Shown: positions 1 to 8,054, counted from the first letter of the stretch. The stretch is 11,282 bases of DNA from Patulibacter sp. (GCA_031119595.1 JAVHXX010000093.1:1-11282), one strand, 5' to 3'. Notes: generated by a model not told the origin, from the letters alone. Numbers and translations are program-made.

Positions 1-1792
1 CCTCCTCGGCGGCGTCGCCCTTGAAGCGCTCGATCAGCTTGTTGACGGCGATCTGCGGTGAGATCTGCTCGTTGCCGAGGGCCAGGTAGAAGTCCTCGGC
101 CTTGTCGAAGCCGAGTTCGCGGGACACGTCGGCGAGGACTGCCGACGCCACGATCTTCTGTGCGGGCAGGCCGGCGCGCTTGAGCTGCGCCTGCAGGACC
201 TCGCGGCCCCGGTGCTCGGAGTCGTGGCGGGACTCCTGCTTGAAGAAGTGCTTGATCTTGTTGCGCGCACGCGACGTGCGCACGACCTTCAGCCAGTCCC
301 GCGACGGGCCGCGGTCCTGCTTGGAGGTGAGGATCTCGACGATGTCGCCGTTCTTCAGCTCGTAGTGGAGCGGCACGAGGCGCTGGTTGACCTTCGCGCC
401 CACGCAGCGGTGGCCGATCTCGGTGTGGACCTCGTAGGCGAAGTCGAGCGGCGTGGCGCCCTGCTCGAGCGACTTGACCTCGCCCTTCGGCGTGAAGATG
501 AAGACCTCTGCCCCGAACAGGCTCCGCTTGAGCGACTCCATGAACTCTCGCGGGTCCTGGATCTCGCCCTGCACCTCGGCGAGGTCACCGAGGAGGCCGT
601 TCTCGTTGCCGCCCTTGTAGAGCCAGTGCGCCGCGACACCGTATTCGGCGCGCGCGTGCATCTCCGCGGTGCGGATCTGGATCTCGAGCGGCCGCCCCTC
701 GGGCCCGACCACCGTCGTGTGGAGCGACTGGTAGAGGTTCGCCTTGGGCATGGCGATGTAGTCCTTGAAGCGGCCCGGAAGCGGCTTCCACAGGGCGTGG
801 ACCACGCCGAGCGCGCCGTAACACGCATTGGCGTCGGCGACGATCACGCGCATCGCGGTGAGGTCGTAGATCTCGTTGAACTCGCGGCCCTTGCGGGCCA
901 TCTTCGTGTAGATCGAGTAGAAGTGCTTCGCGCGACCGGAGATGTCCGCGTGGACGCCGACCTTGTCGAGCTCGTCGACGAGGTAGCCGCCGGCCTGCTC
1001 GACGTACCGCTCGCGGTCCTGCCGCTGCTGGTTGACCAGCATCTTGATCTCGGTGTACTTGCGCGGGTGGAGCGCCTGGAAGGCGAGGTCCTCGAGCTCC
1101 CACTTGATCGCGTGGATACCGAGGCGGTGCGCGAGCGGCGCGAAGATCTCGAGGGTCTCGCGGGCCTTCTCGATCTGCTTCGGCTTGCTCATCGCGCCGA
1201 TCGTGCGCATGTTGTGGAGGCGATCGGCGAGCTTGATCAGGATGACGCGGACGTCCTGCGCCATCGCCACGATCATCTTGCGGTAGTTCTCGGCCTGCTG
1301 GTCGTCGCGGGACTGGAACGTGATGCCGGTGAGCTTCGTGACACCGTCGACGAGCGCGGCGACGGTCTCGCCGTACTTCTCGGTGACCTCCGCGATCGAC
1401 GCGGACGTGTCCTCGACGGTGTCGTGGAGGAGCGCCGCGCACAGCGTCTGGGTGTCGAGACCCAGGCCGGCGCAGATCTTCGCCACCCCGACGGGATGGG
1501 CGATGAAGTCCTCACCGGACTTCCGCTGCTGGCCACCGTGGTGCTTGGCGGCGAACGCGAAGGCCCGTTCGACCTCGGCGACGTCGACCGTGGGGCGGCC
1601 TTCCTCGGCGTGCTCGGCGATGACGGCACGGAGGTCGCCGAGCAGGCGACGCTCCATCGGCGTGAGCTCGTGGCCGTCGATCTGCTCGACGGGCGCCGCG
1701 ACGGCGACACTGACCGACTCGTCGACGAGGTGCCGCGCGAGTTCGGCGGCGTGCGCGTCGGCGCCGATCAGGCTCTGATCAGCAGGCTCCAT
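1..1792 (-). CDS. rel: Bifunctional (p)ppGpp synthetase/hydrolase Rel (RelA/SpoT family), C-terminus beyond window
   Basis: Makes (p)ppGpp from ATP plus GDP/GTP and hydrolyses it, so it controls the cytosolic stringent response. The 597 visible codons hold three domains. The HD hydrolase has H85, HDTVED at 123-128 and D190 in KLADRLHNM (187-195), so its metal-binding residues are intact. The synthetase has RAKHFYSIYTKM from R287, RFKD at 341-344 and Y354 in NLYQSLHTTV. The RxKD form (rather than ExDD) is the signature of bifunctional enzymes. The TGS domain starts near V430 (VFIFTPKG). The family is usually 720-800 aa, so the C-terminal regulatory domains (zinc-finger/helical and ACT) lie past the left edge. 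The ATG at 1792 is chosen because GAGGAGG sits 7 nt upstream. The start lies inside the 3' end of recJ (25-nt overlap), which suggests coupled translation. Identity is certain from motifs; bifunctionality is inferred from intact residues. Confidence 0.96.
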   Translation of the reverse strand, partial: MEPADQSLIGADAHAAELARHLVDESVSVAVAAPVEQIDGHELTPMERRLLGDLRAVIAEHAEEGRPTVDVAEVERAFAFAAKHHGGQQRKSGEDFIAHPVGVAKICAGLGLDTQTLCAALLHDTVEDTSASIAEVTEKYGETVAALVDGVTKLTGITFQSRDDQQAENYRKMIVAMAQDVRVILIKLADRLHNMRTIGAMSKPKQIEKARETLEIFAPLAHRLGIHAIKWELEDLAFQALHPRKYTEIKMLVNQQRQDRERYVEQAGGYLVDELDKVGVHADISGRAKHFYSIYTKMARKGREFNEIYDLTAMRVIVADANACYGALGVVHALWKPLPGRFKDYIAMPKANLYQSLHTTVVGPEGRPLEIQIRTAEMHARAEYGVAAHWLYKGGNENGLLGDLAEVQGEIQDPREFMESLKRSLFGAEVFIFTPKGEVKSLEQGATPLDFAYEVHTEIGHRCVGAKVNQRLVPLHYELKNGDIVEILTSKQDRGPSRDWLKVVRTSRARNKIKHFFKQESRHDSEHRGREVLQAQLKRAGLPAQKIVASAVLADVSRELGFDKAEDFYLALGNEQISPQIAVNKLIERFKGDAAEE

Positions 1793-4326
1793 CGGCGAGC
1801 CTCCTCGACGACGGCGAGCGCATTTCGGTAGACCGGCGACGCATCGAGGTCGGCCTTGTCCTGGGAGATGAGTTCGACGGATGCGAGGCCGTCGGCGACG
1901 CCGACGAGGCCGAGTTCGTCGAGCACGCGAACGGCTCGCCCGAGCGCCGCCGGAGCGTCGCCCTCCGGGAGGAGCGCGAGGAGTCCGAGGGCAGGCAGCG
2001 GCCCACCCGCCTCGCGGAGGCCACGGAACAGGGAGACCATGAGAGGCCGGAGCGCGAATTCGCGTTCGAGTGCATGGACTCCATAGGTTAGCTCAGCGTC
2101 TGTCCAGTTCCACCAGGTCTCGACGGGCGTGGACGCAAGCGCCGCGGCGGCCCGTGGATCGATCGGCGGGTCGACGCACACGACGAGCCCGGCCTCGGGC
2201 GTGGCGAGGTCGAGCGCCCCGGCCAACCCGGCGGGGCCGACGACCGCGCCGGTCCAGCCGAGCGCCTCGAGCTGCCCGGAACGCCGTGCCGGGTCGGCGG
2301 CGTAGGCGATCGGTTCACGGCCGCAGCCTGCGGCGACCCGCAGGACCGAGGCGACCGAACTCCCGCGCCGGTCGACCGACGGCTGCGGCGGACGGGTCGG
2401 GGCAGGGACGTCGTCGTGGTACCCGGCGAGCATCGCCGCAAGTGCGCCGGCGTCGATGCCCAGCTTCTTCGCGGCGGCCGGGGCCGACGGCTTCTCCAGG
2501 GGATGCACCGACTGCACGACGACGCGGGCTTCGACGGTGCCGCCATAGGTCGACCGCTCGAGCTGCACGACGAGGTCGAGGGGGACGTTCATCGGGAGCG
2601 GCGGCGAGCTGAAGGCGACGGCCTTCGTGCGCGCCCCGCCCGAGGCGATGACCGCGCGCCGGTGCTCGTTGCCCGAGCCCATCGGGCTCTCCTCGATCAC
2701 GCGCACCGAGGGCAGCAGGAGCCGGACGGCGGGGTTCGCCTCGCCGGTCGGCTCGAACGCCGCGAGCTCGTCGGCCAGGGCGAGCGTGAGGTCGCGGACC
2801 TCGGCGACGGCGTCGACCACCGGGCCGGGCGCCTCGGCGGCGTCGGCCAGGGCGGCCGCGCAGGCGGCGTCGAACGCCTCGGCGAAGGCGGGGATGTCGG
2901 CGGCGGCGAGCTCGCAGCCGGCGGCGGCCGCGTGCCCACCGAATTTGCTCAGGTGCTCGGATGACGCCTCGAGCAGCGCGGCGAGGTCGAGGCCCTGCGC
3001 GGATCGCGCAGACCCGTTCGCGCGGTCGCCGTCGATGCCGAGCATCACGACGGGGCGGTTCGTGTCCTCGGCGATCCGCGAGGCGGTGATGCCGATCACG
3101 CCGGCGGGCCATCCGTCGCCGGCGACGACGTAGCCGTGGCGCTCCCCCATGGCCCGGACCTGGGTCTCGGCCTCGCGGCGCACACGCAGCTCGACCTCGC
3201 GCCGCTGCAGGTTGCACCGCTCGAGTTCCTCGGCGAGGCGTGAGGCCTCGTCGTCCGAGCGGGCGCGGACCAGGGCCAGCGCGAGATCGGCGCGGGCCAT
3301 GCGACCCGCGGCGTTGAGCCGGGGCGTGAGGCGGAACGCGACGGAGGTGCCGTCGAGGGTGGTCGGGTCGACGCGGGCCGAGCGGAGCAGCGCGCGCAAC
3401 CCGGGACGGCGCGTCCGGGCCAGCGCACCGAGCCCCTCGCGCACCGACGCGCGGTTGTCGCCGGTGAGCGGCACGCAGTCGGCGATGGTGGCCAGGGCCG
3501 AGAGCTCGGAGATCCCGTCGCGCAGGGGCGAGGCGCCGTGGCCGGTCCGTTCGAGCAGGGCGGTCGCCAGAGCCGCGGCGACCCCCGCGCCGCAGGGCTC
3601 CCCCACGCGCTCGACCAACTCGCCGTCGAGCACGCCCGGGTGCAGGATCGCGGTGTCCGGAAGGACGCCGTCGCCGCGGGGCAGGTGGTGGTCGGTGATG
3701 AGGACGTCGATGCCGGCGCCGCGGAGGATCGCGGTCTCCTCGACCGCCGTGATCCCGCAGTCGACGGTGATCACGAGGCTCGGGCCGAGGCGACCGATGC
3801 GTTCGAGGCTGGCCTGCGTGAGCCCGTAGCCGTCGACGCCCCGCTTCGGCAGATGCCACGCCGGGCTCGCGCCGAGGAGTTCGAGCGTGTCGAGGAGGAT
3901 CGCCGTCGCCGACACGCCGTCGACGTCGTAGTCGCCGTGGATCAGGATCGGCGTCCCCGCCTTCACGTGCCCGAGCACGAGCTCGGCGGCGGCGTCGAGG
4001 CCCGGGAGCTCCGCCGCCGCCTCGATCTGACCGGCCAGCCAGCGGCGGGCATCGGCGGGTTCGGCGTACCCGCGGCGGGCCAGGGCCTGCGCCGTGACGT
4101 GGGTGATGCCCAGGGCCCGTCGGAGTTCGGTCACGACGGCGGCCGGCACGACGGGCACCGACGGCTTGGCGGCCCGCAGGTGCGCAGCGGGCTCGCCCTC
4201 GGGGTCACCGAGGGCGGCCGAGTTCGGGAGGTCGATCGGCGCCGGGGCGTGAAGCGGGCGATCGTCGGCCGAGCGCGTCACGCCGGGGGCGTGGTCGGGC
4301 GTCGGTTCGGTCGCGATGGGCACCAT
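1768..4326 (-). CDS. recJ: Single-stranded-DNA-specific 5'-3' exonuclease RecJ
   Basis: Cytosolic DHH-family nuclease that degrades 5' ends of single-stranded DNA in recombination, mismatch and base-excision repair. The 852-aa product shows all core motifs: HGDYDVDG (130-137, motif I), VDCG (188-191), TDHHLP (211-216, the DHH motif), IADCVPL (281-287), RLNAAGR (336-342), and the DHHA1 motif GGHAAAAG (463-470). The metal-binding Asp/His residues are intact. An OB-fold-like segment follows (about 505-610). The last ~200 residues form a poorly conserved extension, as in the longer RecJ proteins of Gram-positive bacteria; E. coli RecJ is about 577 aa. The ATG at 4326 has no good ribosome-binding site. 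It is preferred because a longer open frame (to 4527) would run through the upstream membrane-protein gene with an Arg/Ser-rich, non-conserved sequence. GTG at 4323 is an equally possible start. The 3' end overlaps rel by 25 nt. Confidence 0.95.
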   Translation of the reverse strand: MVPIATEPTPDHAPGVTRSADDRPLHAPAPIDLPNSAALGDPEGEPAAHLRAAKPSVPVVPAAVVTELRRALGITHVTAQALARRGYAEPADARRWLAGQIEAAAELPGLDAAAELVLGHVKAGTPILIHGDYDVDGVSATAILLDTLELLGASPAWHLPKRGVDGYGLTQASLERIGRLGPSLVITVDCGITAVEETAILRGAGIDVLITDHHLPRGDGVLPDTAILHPGVLDGELVERVGEPCGAGVAAALATALLERTGHGASPLRDGISELSALATIADCVPLTGDNRASVREGLGALARTRRPGLRALLRSARVDPTTLDGTSVAFRLTPRLNAAGRMARADLALALVRARSDDEASRLAEELERCNLQRREVELRVRREAETQVRAMGERHGYVVAGDGWPAGVIGITASRIAEDTNRPVVMLGIDGDRANGSARSAQGLDLAALLEASSEHLSKFGGHAAAAGCELAAADIPAFAEAFDAACAAALADAAEAPGPVVDAVAEVRDLTLALADELAAFEPTGEANPAVRLLLPSVRVIEESPMGSGNEHRRAVIASGGARTKAVAFSSPPLPMNVPLDLVVQLERSTYGGTVEARVVVQSVHPLEKPSAPAAAKKLGIDAGALAAMLAGYHDDVPAPTRPPQPSVDRRGSSVASVLRVAAGCGREPIAYAADPARRSGQLEALGWTGAVVGPAGLAGALDLATPEAGLVVCVDPPIDPRAAAALASTPVETWWNWTDAELTYGVHALEREFALRPLMVSLFRGLREAGGPLPALGLLALLPEGDAPAALGRAVRVLDELGLVGVADGLASVELISQDKADLDASPVYRNALAVVEEARRWSLLIRA
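1800..1806 (-). promoter_or_regulatory. Strong Shine-Dalgarno for rel, inside recJ
   Basis: GAGGAGG on the minus strand lies 7 nt before the ATG at 1792. It is embedded in the recJ coding sequence and is the best ribosome-binding site in the window. It fixes the rel start and allows rel to be translated independently of, or coupled to, recJ. Confidence 0.75.
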
Positions 4327-4353
4327 TCCACGGTACGCGCCACCGGAGACGGA

Positions 4354-4372
4354 AGGCGGCGGCGCGCCGCCT
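4354..4372 (-). repeat. GC-rich hairpin between the small membrane-protein gene and recJ
   Basis: A 7-bp inverted repeat, AGGCGGC and GCCGCCT, around a 5-nt loop. It contains the palindrome GGCGGCGCGCCGCC (4358-4371) and lies in the 52-nt gap between the stop at 4379 and the recJ start at 4326. No T-run follows, so it is not a canonical terminator. It could attenuate readthrough or translation of recJ, or be chance in GC-rich DNA. Confidence 0.35.
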
Positions 4373-4378
4373 CCGCGG

Positions 4379-4639
4379 TCACTTCGATTCGCGGAACACG
4401 CCGACGCCGTAGCCGGCTGCCAGCGCGATGAGCGTGCCCGGGATGCCCTCGAGCGCCACGGTGAGACCGAGATCCGACGTGTGCGGGATCGCGAAGCCGT
4501 TGATCGCGAGGCCACCGATGGCCCCACCGAATCCGGCGATCAGGAACGCGCCGACGATGCCACCGACGACACGGTCCGGGAGCCAGATCGTGAAGTGCCA
4601 GATGGCGAGTCCCATCATCACCCAAGCGAGGATCGCCAT
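4379..4639 (-). CDS. Small multi-pass membrane protein, function unknown, translationally coupled to secDF
   Basis: An 86-aa protein, almost wholly hydrophobic, with three likely membrane segments: about 2-19 (ILAWVMMGLAIWHFTIW), 24-48 (Gly/Ala-rich GGIVGAFLIAGFGGAIGG) and 58-80. It ends in a short charged tail, FRESK. The Gly-rich central segment resembles the GlsB/YeaQ/YmgE (transglycosylase-associated) small membrane proteins, but the N-terminus fits less well and I do not assign the family. The start ATG shares its A with the secDF stop (TGATG). GGAGGG lies 9 nt upstream, inside the secDF 3' end, so the gene is almost certainly translated with secDF. A role beside the translocase is only a guess from position; stress-related envelope function is the alternative. 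Confidence 0.8.
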   Translation of the reverse strand: MAILAWVMMGLAIWHFTIWLPDRVVGGIVGAFLIAGFGGAIGGLAINGFAIPHTSDLGLTVALEGIPGTLIALAAGYGVGVFRESK

Positions 4640-7533
4640 CAGGAATCACCCTCCGTACGGTTGCGCCGTTGTTCGCGGCGCTTGCGCGCCTCCGCCCGGC
4701 GGACCGAGGCGGGATCGTTCGGGTCGACGGTCTCCTCGGCGCGGCGGCTGGTGCCGCCCGTGCGCGCCGGGGTCCGCGGGGACTGCGCCCCGCCTTCGCC
4801 CTCGATGCCGAGATCGCGGACCATCTTCGCGAATTCCTCATCGGAGACCGAGTCCGGAGCCTGGTCGCTGCTGAGGTGGACCGGACCCTTCGGGCCGGAC
4901 TCCGCCGCAGCCTGCTTCGGCGCGTCGGCGTAGGCCGGGACCACGCCGCCGTGCGACTTGGCGACGGCCGCGAGGCGACGCTTCCACACCGTCTCCCGCT
5001 CCTTCCAGTGCACGAGCACGGGAGCGGCGATGAAGATCGACGAGTAGGCGCCGGAGACGGTACCGATGATGAGCGCGAGCGCGAAGTCCTTGAGCGTCTC
5101 GCCACCGAACACGTAGAGCGCGACGACGGGGAGCAGCGTGCAGAACGAGGTCACGAGGGAGCGCGTGACGACCTCGGCCATCGACTGGTTCACGATCTGG
5201 TTGTACGTGGCTCTCGGCATTCGAGGCACGTTCTCGCGGATTCGGTCGAACACGATGATCGTGTCGTAGAGCGAGTAACCGAGGATCGTCAGGAGGGCCG
5301 CGACCGTCGAACTGGTGACCTCGACCCCCAGCAAGGCGTAGACGCCACCGACGATGAGGATGTCGTGGGTGAGGGCTATGAGCACCGGCACCGCGTACTT
5401 CCACTCGAATCTCAGGGCGATGTACGCGGAGATCACGAGCAGCGACGCGATGATCGCGATGATCGCGGTGTTCGCGATCTGCTTGCCGAACGTCGGGCCG
5501 ACGGACGAGCTGCTGAAGGTCTGGTTGACCCCGTAGCGCTTGTCGAGCTCGGCGCGGACCGTGTTGACCTGGGCCGGCTGGAGGCTCGGGACCGCGATCT
5601 GGATCGCGTCGGTGCCGAGCTTCTTGTTGTTGATCGTCTGGACCTTGGCGTCGTCATACCCGATCGAGGCCATGTAGTCGCGGACCTCGGACTCACTCGC
5701 GTGGCGCTCGAGACCGGTCGTGATGCGGGTACCGGACTTGAAGTCGATGCCGAGCGGGATTCCGTTCGTGCCGATCGCGAACGCGCCGATGAGCAGGATC
5801 ACACCGGACATCGAGAAGAACAGCTTCGAGCGGCCCATGAAGTCGAAGCGACGGTTGCGCTCCGGCTTCGCGACGCCCGCGCCGAAGGCGGCGCGGCTGG
5901 TCATCTTCGACGCGCCGAGCGTGCCGAGGACGGCCTGCGTGTAGACGACGGCCGTGAAGAAGGACACGAGCGTGCCGACGCCGAGGACGAACGCGAAGCC
6001 CTTGACGCCGGCGGTGGCGAGCGTGAAGAGGATGAACGCGACGACGAAGGTGACGACGTTGGCGTCGATGATGGCGGTCAGACCGCGGCGATATCCGGCG
6101 CTGATGGCCGCCGCCGTACTCCTGCCGGATCTCAGCTCTTCCTTGATCCGTTCGAAGATGACGATGTTCGCATCCGCGGCGACGCCGATGGTGAGGATGA
6201 GACCCGCGATGCCCGGCAGCGTGAGGGTGATCGGGACGATCACGACCAGCGCGTAGAAGAACAGCGAGTAGAGGACGAGGCCCGAGATCGCGAGGATGCC
6301 GAGCACGCGGTAGAAGAGCAGCAGGAACAGCGCGACGACCGCGAAGCCGACGAGGCCAGCGACGGCGGCCTGGCTCAGCGCCTGGGCGCCGAGGGTCGCG
6401 GAGACCGTCGACGTCGAGATCAGCGTGAGGTTGACCGGCAGGGCACCCGTGCGGAGGAGGTCGGCGAGGTCACGCGCCGAATCGAGCGTGAAGCCACCGC
6501 TGATCAGGGAGCCGTTGGCGCCGCTGATGCCGTTGGGGTTGTCCTTCGGGTCGATCTGCGGAACGGAGATCAGCTGGTTGTCGAGGGCGATCGCGAAGTG
6601 CTGGTTGCCCGTGCCGCCGATCGACTGGTCCTGGCCACGGTCGGCGATGATCTTCGTGACCTTCTCCCAGATCTTGCGACCCTTGCTCGTGAAGTTGAAG
6701 GTGACGGCGGGCTGTCCGACCGAGTCGGTGCCCTGCGCCGGGCTGGTGATGTCCGAGCCCTGGAGCGAGACGTTGTCCTGGACGACGTACCACTTGTCCT
6801 GGCGCTTGGGGGCCTTGCCGTTGTCGGCGCCGGACTTCTCGTTCGTGACCGTGGCCTGGAGGATCGTGGTGCCGATCGGCACGGTGACCACGCGGTAGTC
6901 CTTCTTCTGCTGGGCGGCCGTGGCCTCGTCCTGCGAGTAGAGGTCCTGGACGCGGTCCTGCGGCCCGGCGATCACGTGCTTCGTCTTGTCGTTGACGAGA
7001 TAGTAGGTCGCGTTGTGCGAACGGCTCGGGTAGGTGACCGGCTTGCGCTTGGAGCCGCGGATGACCGCGTCGTAGAGCGGGACGCCCGAGTTCGGGTAGC
7101 CGGCGCCGTCCGTGGAGGTGTCGCCGGAGATCGAGCCGTCGTCGACGTCGGGCTGGCCGTCGGGGCCGACGACGTTGGTCTCCCAGTCGTAGAAGTAGAG
7201 GCGGGCGGTCTTGCCGACCAGGCGCTGGGCGGCGGCCGGGTCCTTGTAGCCCGGGAGCGCGATCGAGATCTGGCTGTTGCCGGCGGTCTGGATCTCCGGC
7301 TCGAGGGCGCCCGTCGGGTCGACGCGCTTGCGCATGATCGCGATGGTGCGCGACAGCGTGTCGGACGTGATGACCGGCGCGTTCGCGGTCGGCTTGGCCT
7401 GGTAGACCAGCTCGACGCCGCCCTTGAGGTCGAGGCCCTGGCGCGGCTTCGTCGTCGCGGCGATCACGATCGACGCGATCGCGAGAGCTGCGACGAAGAG
7501 CAGGATAAAGAGATTCCGGCGGCGTTCGGTCAC
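4639..7533 (-). CDS. secDF: Fused protein-export membrane protein SecD-SecF
   Basis: Inner-membrane accessory of SecYEG that uses proton flow to pull exported proteins across the membrane. The 964-aa product fuses both subunits. The SecD half has a signal-anchor-like TM1 (8-27), DLKGG (35-39), the P1 domain with the conserved end GQPAVTFNF...SGGFTL (273-350), and TMs from about 391 to 536 including VAADANIVIFERIKEEL (D454). The SecF half starts near 566 with TM1 (571-590), LGIDFKSG (594-601), and TMs from about 688 to 845 including LGYSLYDTIIVFDRIREN (D757). D454 and D757 correspond in position to the proton-pathway aspartates of Thermus SecDF. P1 carries an extra ~140 residues (about 113-255). 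The cytosolic tail (846-964) is charged and ends in a very basic stretch, RRAEARKRREQRRNR. The start is a GTG 11 nt after the upstream gene's stop, with only a weak AGGAT-type ribosome-binding site. Confidence 0.96.
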   Translation of the reverse strand: MTERRRNLFILLFVAALAIASIVIAATTKPRQGLDLKGGVELVYQAKPTANAPVITSDTLSRTIAIMRKRVDPTGALEPEIQTAGNSQISIALPGYKDPAAAQRLVGKTARLYFYDWETNVVGPDGQPDVDDGSISGDTSTDGAGYPNSGVPLYDAVIRGSKRKPVTYPSRSHNATYYLVNDKTKHVIAGPQDRVQDLYSQDEATAAQQKKDYRVVTVPIGTTILQATVTNEKSGADNGKAPKRQDKWYVVQDNVSLQGSDITSPAQGTDSVGQPAVTFNFTSKGRKIWEKVTKIIADRGQDQSIGGTGNQHFAIALDNQLISVPQIDPKDNPNGISGANGSLISGGFTLDSARDLADLLRTGALPVNLTLISTSTVSATLGAQALSQAAVAGLVGFAVVALFLLLFYRVLGILAISGLVLYSLFFYALVVIVPITLTLPGIAGLILTIGVAADANIVIFERIKEELRSGRSTAAAISAGYRRGLTAIIDANVVTFVVAFILFTLATAGVKGFAFVLGVGTLVSFFTAVVYTQAVLGTLGASKMTSRAAFGAGVAKPERNRRFDFMGRSKLFFSMSGVILLIGAFAIGTNGIPLGIDFKSGTRITTGLERHASESEVRDYMASIGYDDAKVQTINNKKLGTDAIQIAVPSLQPAQVNTVRAELDKRYGVNQTFSSSSVGPTFGKQIANTAIIAIIASLLVISAYIALRFEWKYAVPVLIALTHDILIVGGVYALLGVEVTSSTVAALLTILGYSLYDTIIVFDRIRENVPRMPRATYNQIVNQSMAEVVTRSLVTSFCTLLPVVALYVFGGETLKDFALALIIGTVSGAYSSIFIAAPVLVHWKERETVWKRRLAAVAKSHGGVVPAYADAPKQAAAESGPKGPVHLSSDQAPDSVSDEEFAKMVRDLGIEGEGGAQSPRTPARTGGTSRRAEETVDPNDPASVRRAEARKRREQRRNRTEGDS
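4649..4654 (-). promoter_or_regulatory. Shine-Dalgarno for the small membrane protein, within secDF
   Basis: GGAGGG on the minus strand lies 9 nt before the ATG at 4639, inside the last codons of secDF. Together with the TGATG overlap it supports the chosen start and cotranslation with secDF. Confidence 0.65.
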
Positions 7534-7544
7534 GGCGGTCGATC

Positions 7545-7997
7545 CTACTCAGACGGGGTGAGGACGAGCAGTACGCCCCCGTCGTTGTCGTATGCGGGGA
7601 AACTGTCGACGACGACACGAGCGGGTCGATCGCCTTCAGCGGAGATGCTGGCGGGTTTGCCGAGCTGGCGGACGCCCCACTCCCGGACGGTCCCGATGAT
7701 GTCGGTGCCGTCGTCGGAGCGGAGGCCCAGGAGTTCGTTCGCGTCACGGCCGATCGCGCGTTCGTCGCGGAGGCCGGTCAGCTCGAAGCTGCCCCGGCCG
7801 CAGCTGAGCACGCGGCCCTGCTGATCGCACACGAAGATGGCGGCGTTCGGCGCCGGGTAGTAGTCGTCGAGCAGCTCGAAGAGCATGCCCGCACCACAGC
7901 GCTCGCACGTGTGCACCTTGCCGCGGATCCCGGCGGTGCGGTCCCGTTGGATCGTGCGGTGCCCGCAGTGCGGGCAGATGAACGTGATGGCGGACAC
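7545..7997 (-). CDS. Zinc-ribbon plus PAS-like domain protein, function unknown
   Basis: A 150-aa soluble protein. The N-terminus is a four-cysteine zinc ribbon, ICPHCGH...TCERCG (C8, C11, C31, C34). It is followed by a PAS-like sensory fold (about 46-148: AIFVCDQQGRVLSCGRGSFELTG ending VDSFPAYDND / GGVLLVLTPSE, read in pieces). Two more cysteines, C57 and C66, lie in the PAS region. There is no output domain such as a kinase, cyclase or HTH, so it may bind nucleic acid or a partner through the ribbon and a ligand or redox signal through PAS. The GTG at 7997 is preferred over GTG at 8150: in the 51 extra upstream codons only 36 end in G/C, against 48 of the next 51, and those upstream codons would encode an Arg/Pro-rich tract full of inverted repeats. 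It lies 11 nt upstream of secDF, where actinobacteria usually carry yajC; it is not YajC. Function is not assigned. Confidence 0.82.
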   Translation of the reverse strand: MSAITFICPHCGHRTIQRDRTAGIRGKVHTCERCGAGMLFELLDDYYPAPNAAIFVCDQQGRVLSCGRGSFELTGLRDERAIGRDANELLGLRSDDGTDIIGTVREWGVRQLGKPASISAEGDRPARVVVDSFPAYDNDGGVLLVLTPSE

Positions 7998-8006
7998 GGA
8001 TCGCGC

Positions 8007-8012
8007 AATGTA
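8007..8012 (-). promoter_or_regulatory. Possible -10 element before the zinc-ribbon/PAS gene
   Basis: TACATT on the minus strand fits the actinobacterial TAnnnT -10 pattern and lies 9 nt before the GTG at 7997. That would give a near-leaderless mRNA, consistent with the missing Shine-Dalgarno. No convincing -35 is visible. It would start the PAS-secDF-recJ-rel unit separately from ruvCAB. Weak evidence. Confidence 0.3.
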
Positions 8013-8032
8013 CCGGGGTTCCGGGCGGAACG

Positions 8033-8054
8033 ACTCCGGACCGGTGTCCGGAGT
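8033..8054 (-). terminator. 9-bp perfect hairpin downstream of ruvB
   Basis: Arms ACTCCGGAC and GTCCGGAGT pair perfectly around a 4-nt loop, about 100 nt after the ruvB stop. No U-tract follows. It could be a non-canonical terminator of the ruvCAB transcript, as proposed for GC-rich actinobacteria, or a 5'-leader element of the next gene. Confidence 0.45.

Noticed and set aside
212..1831. 539-codon open frame on the plus strand opposite rel
   Set aside because: It lies exactly antisense to the conserved rel domains. It has the Leu/Val/Asp/Arg-rich composition typical of a shadow frame in high-GC DNA, with no recognisable motif.
4327..4527. 67-residue N-terminal extension of RecJ
   Set aside because: It would overlap the small membrane-protein gene almost to mid-length and is Arg/Ser-rich with no family similarity; the ATG at 4326 is more plausible.
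4669..7824. 1051-codon open frame on the plus strand opposite secDF
   Set aside because: Antisense shadow of secDF caused by lack of stops in GC-rich DNA. The product is an Arg/Asp/Glu/Val mix with no domain, and it crosses the boundaries of real genes.
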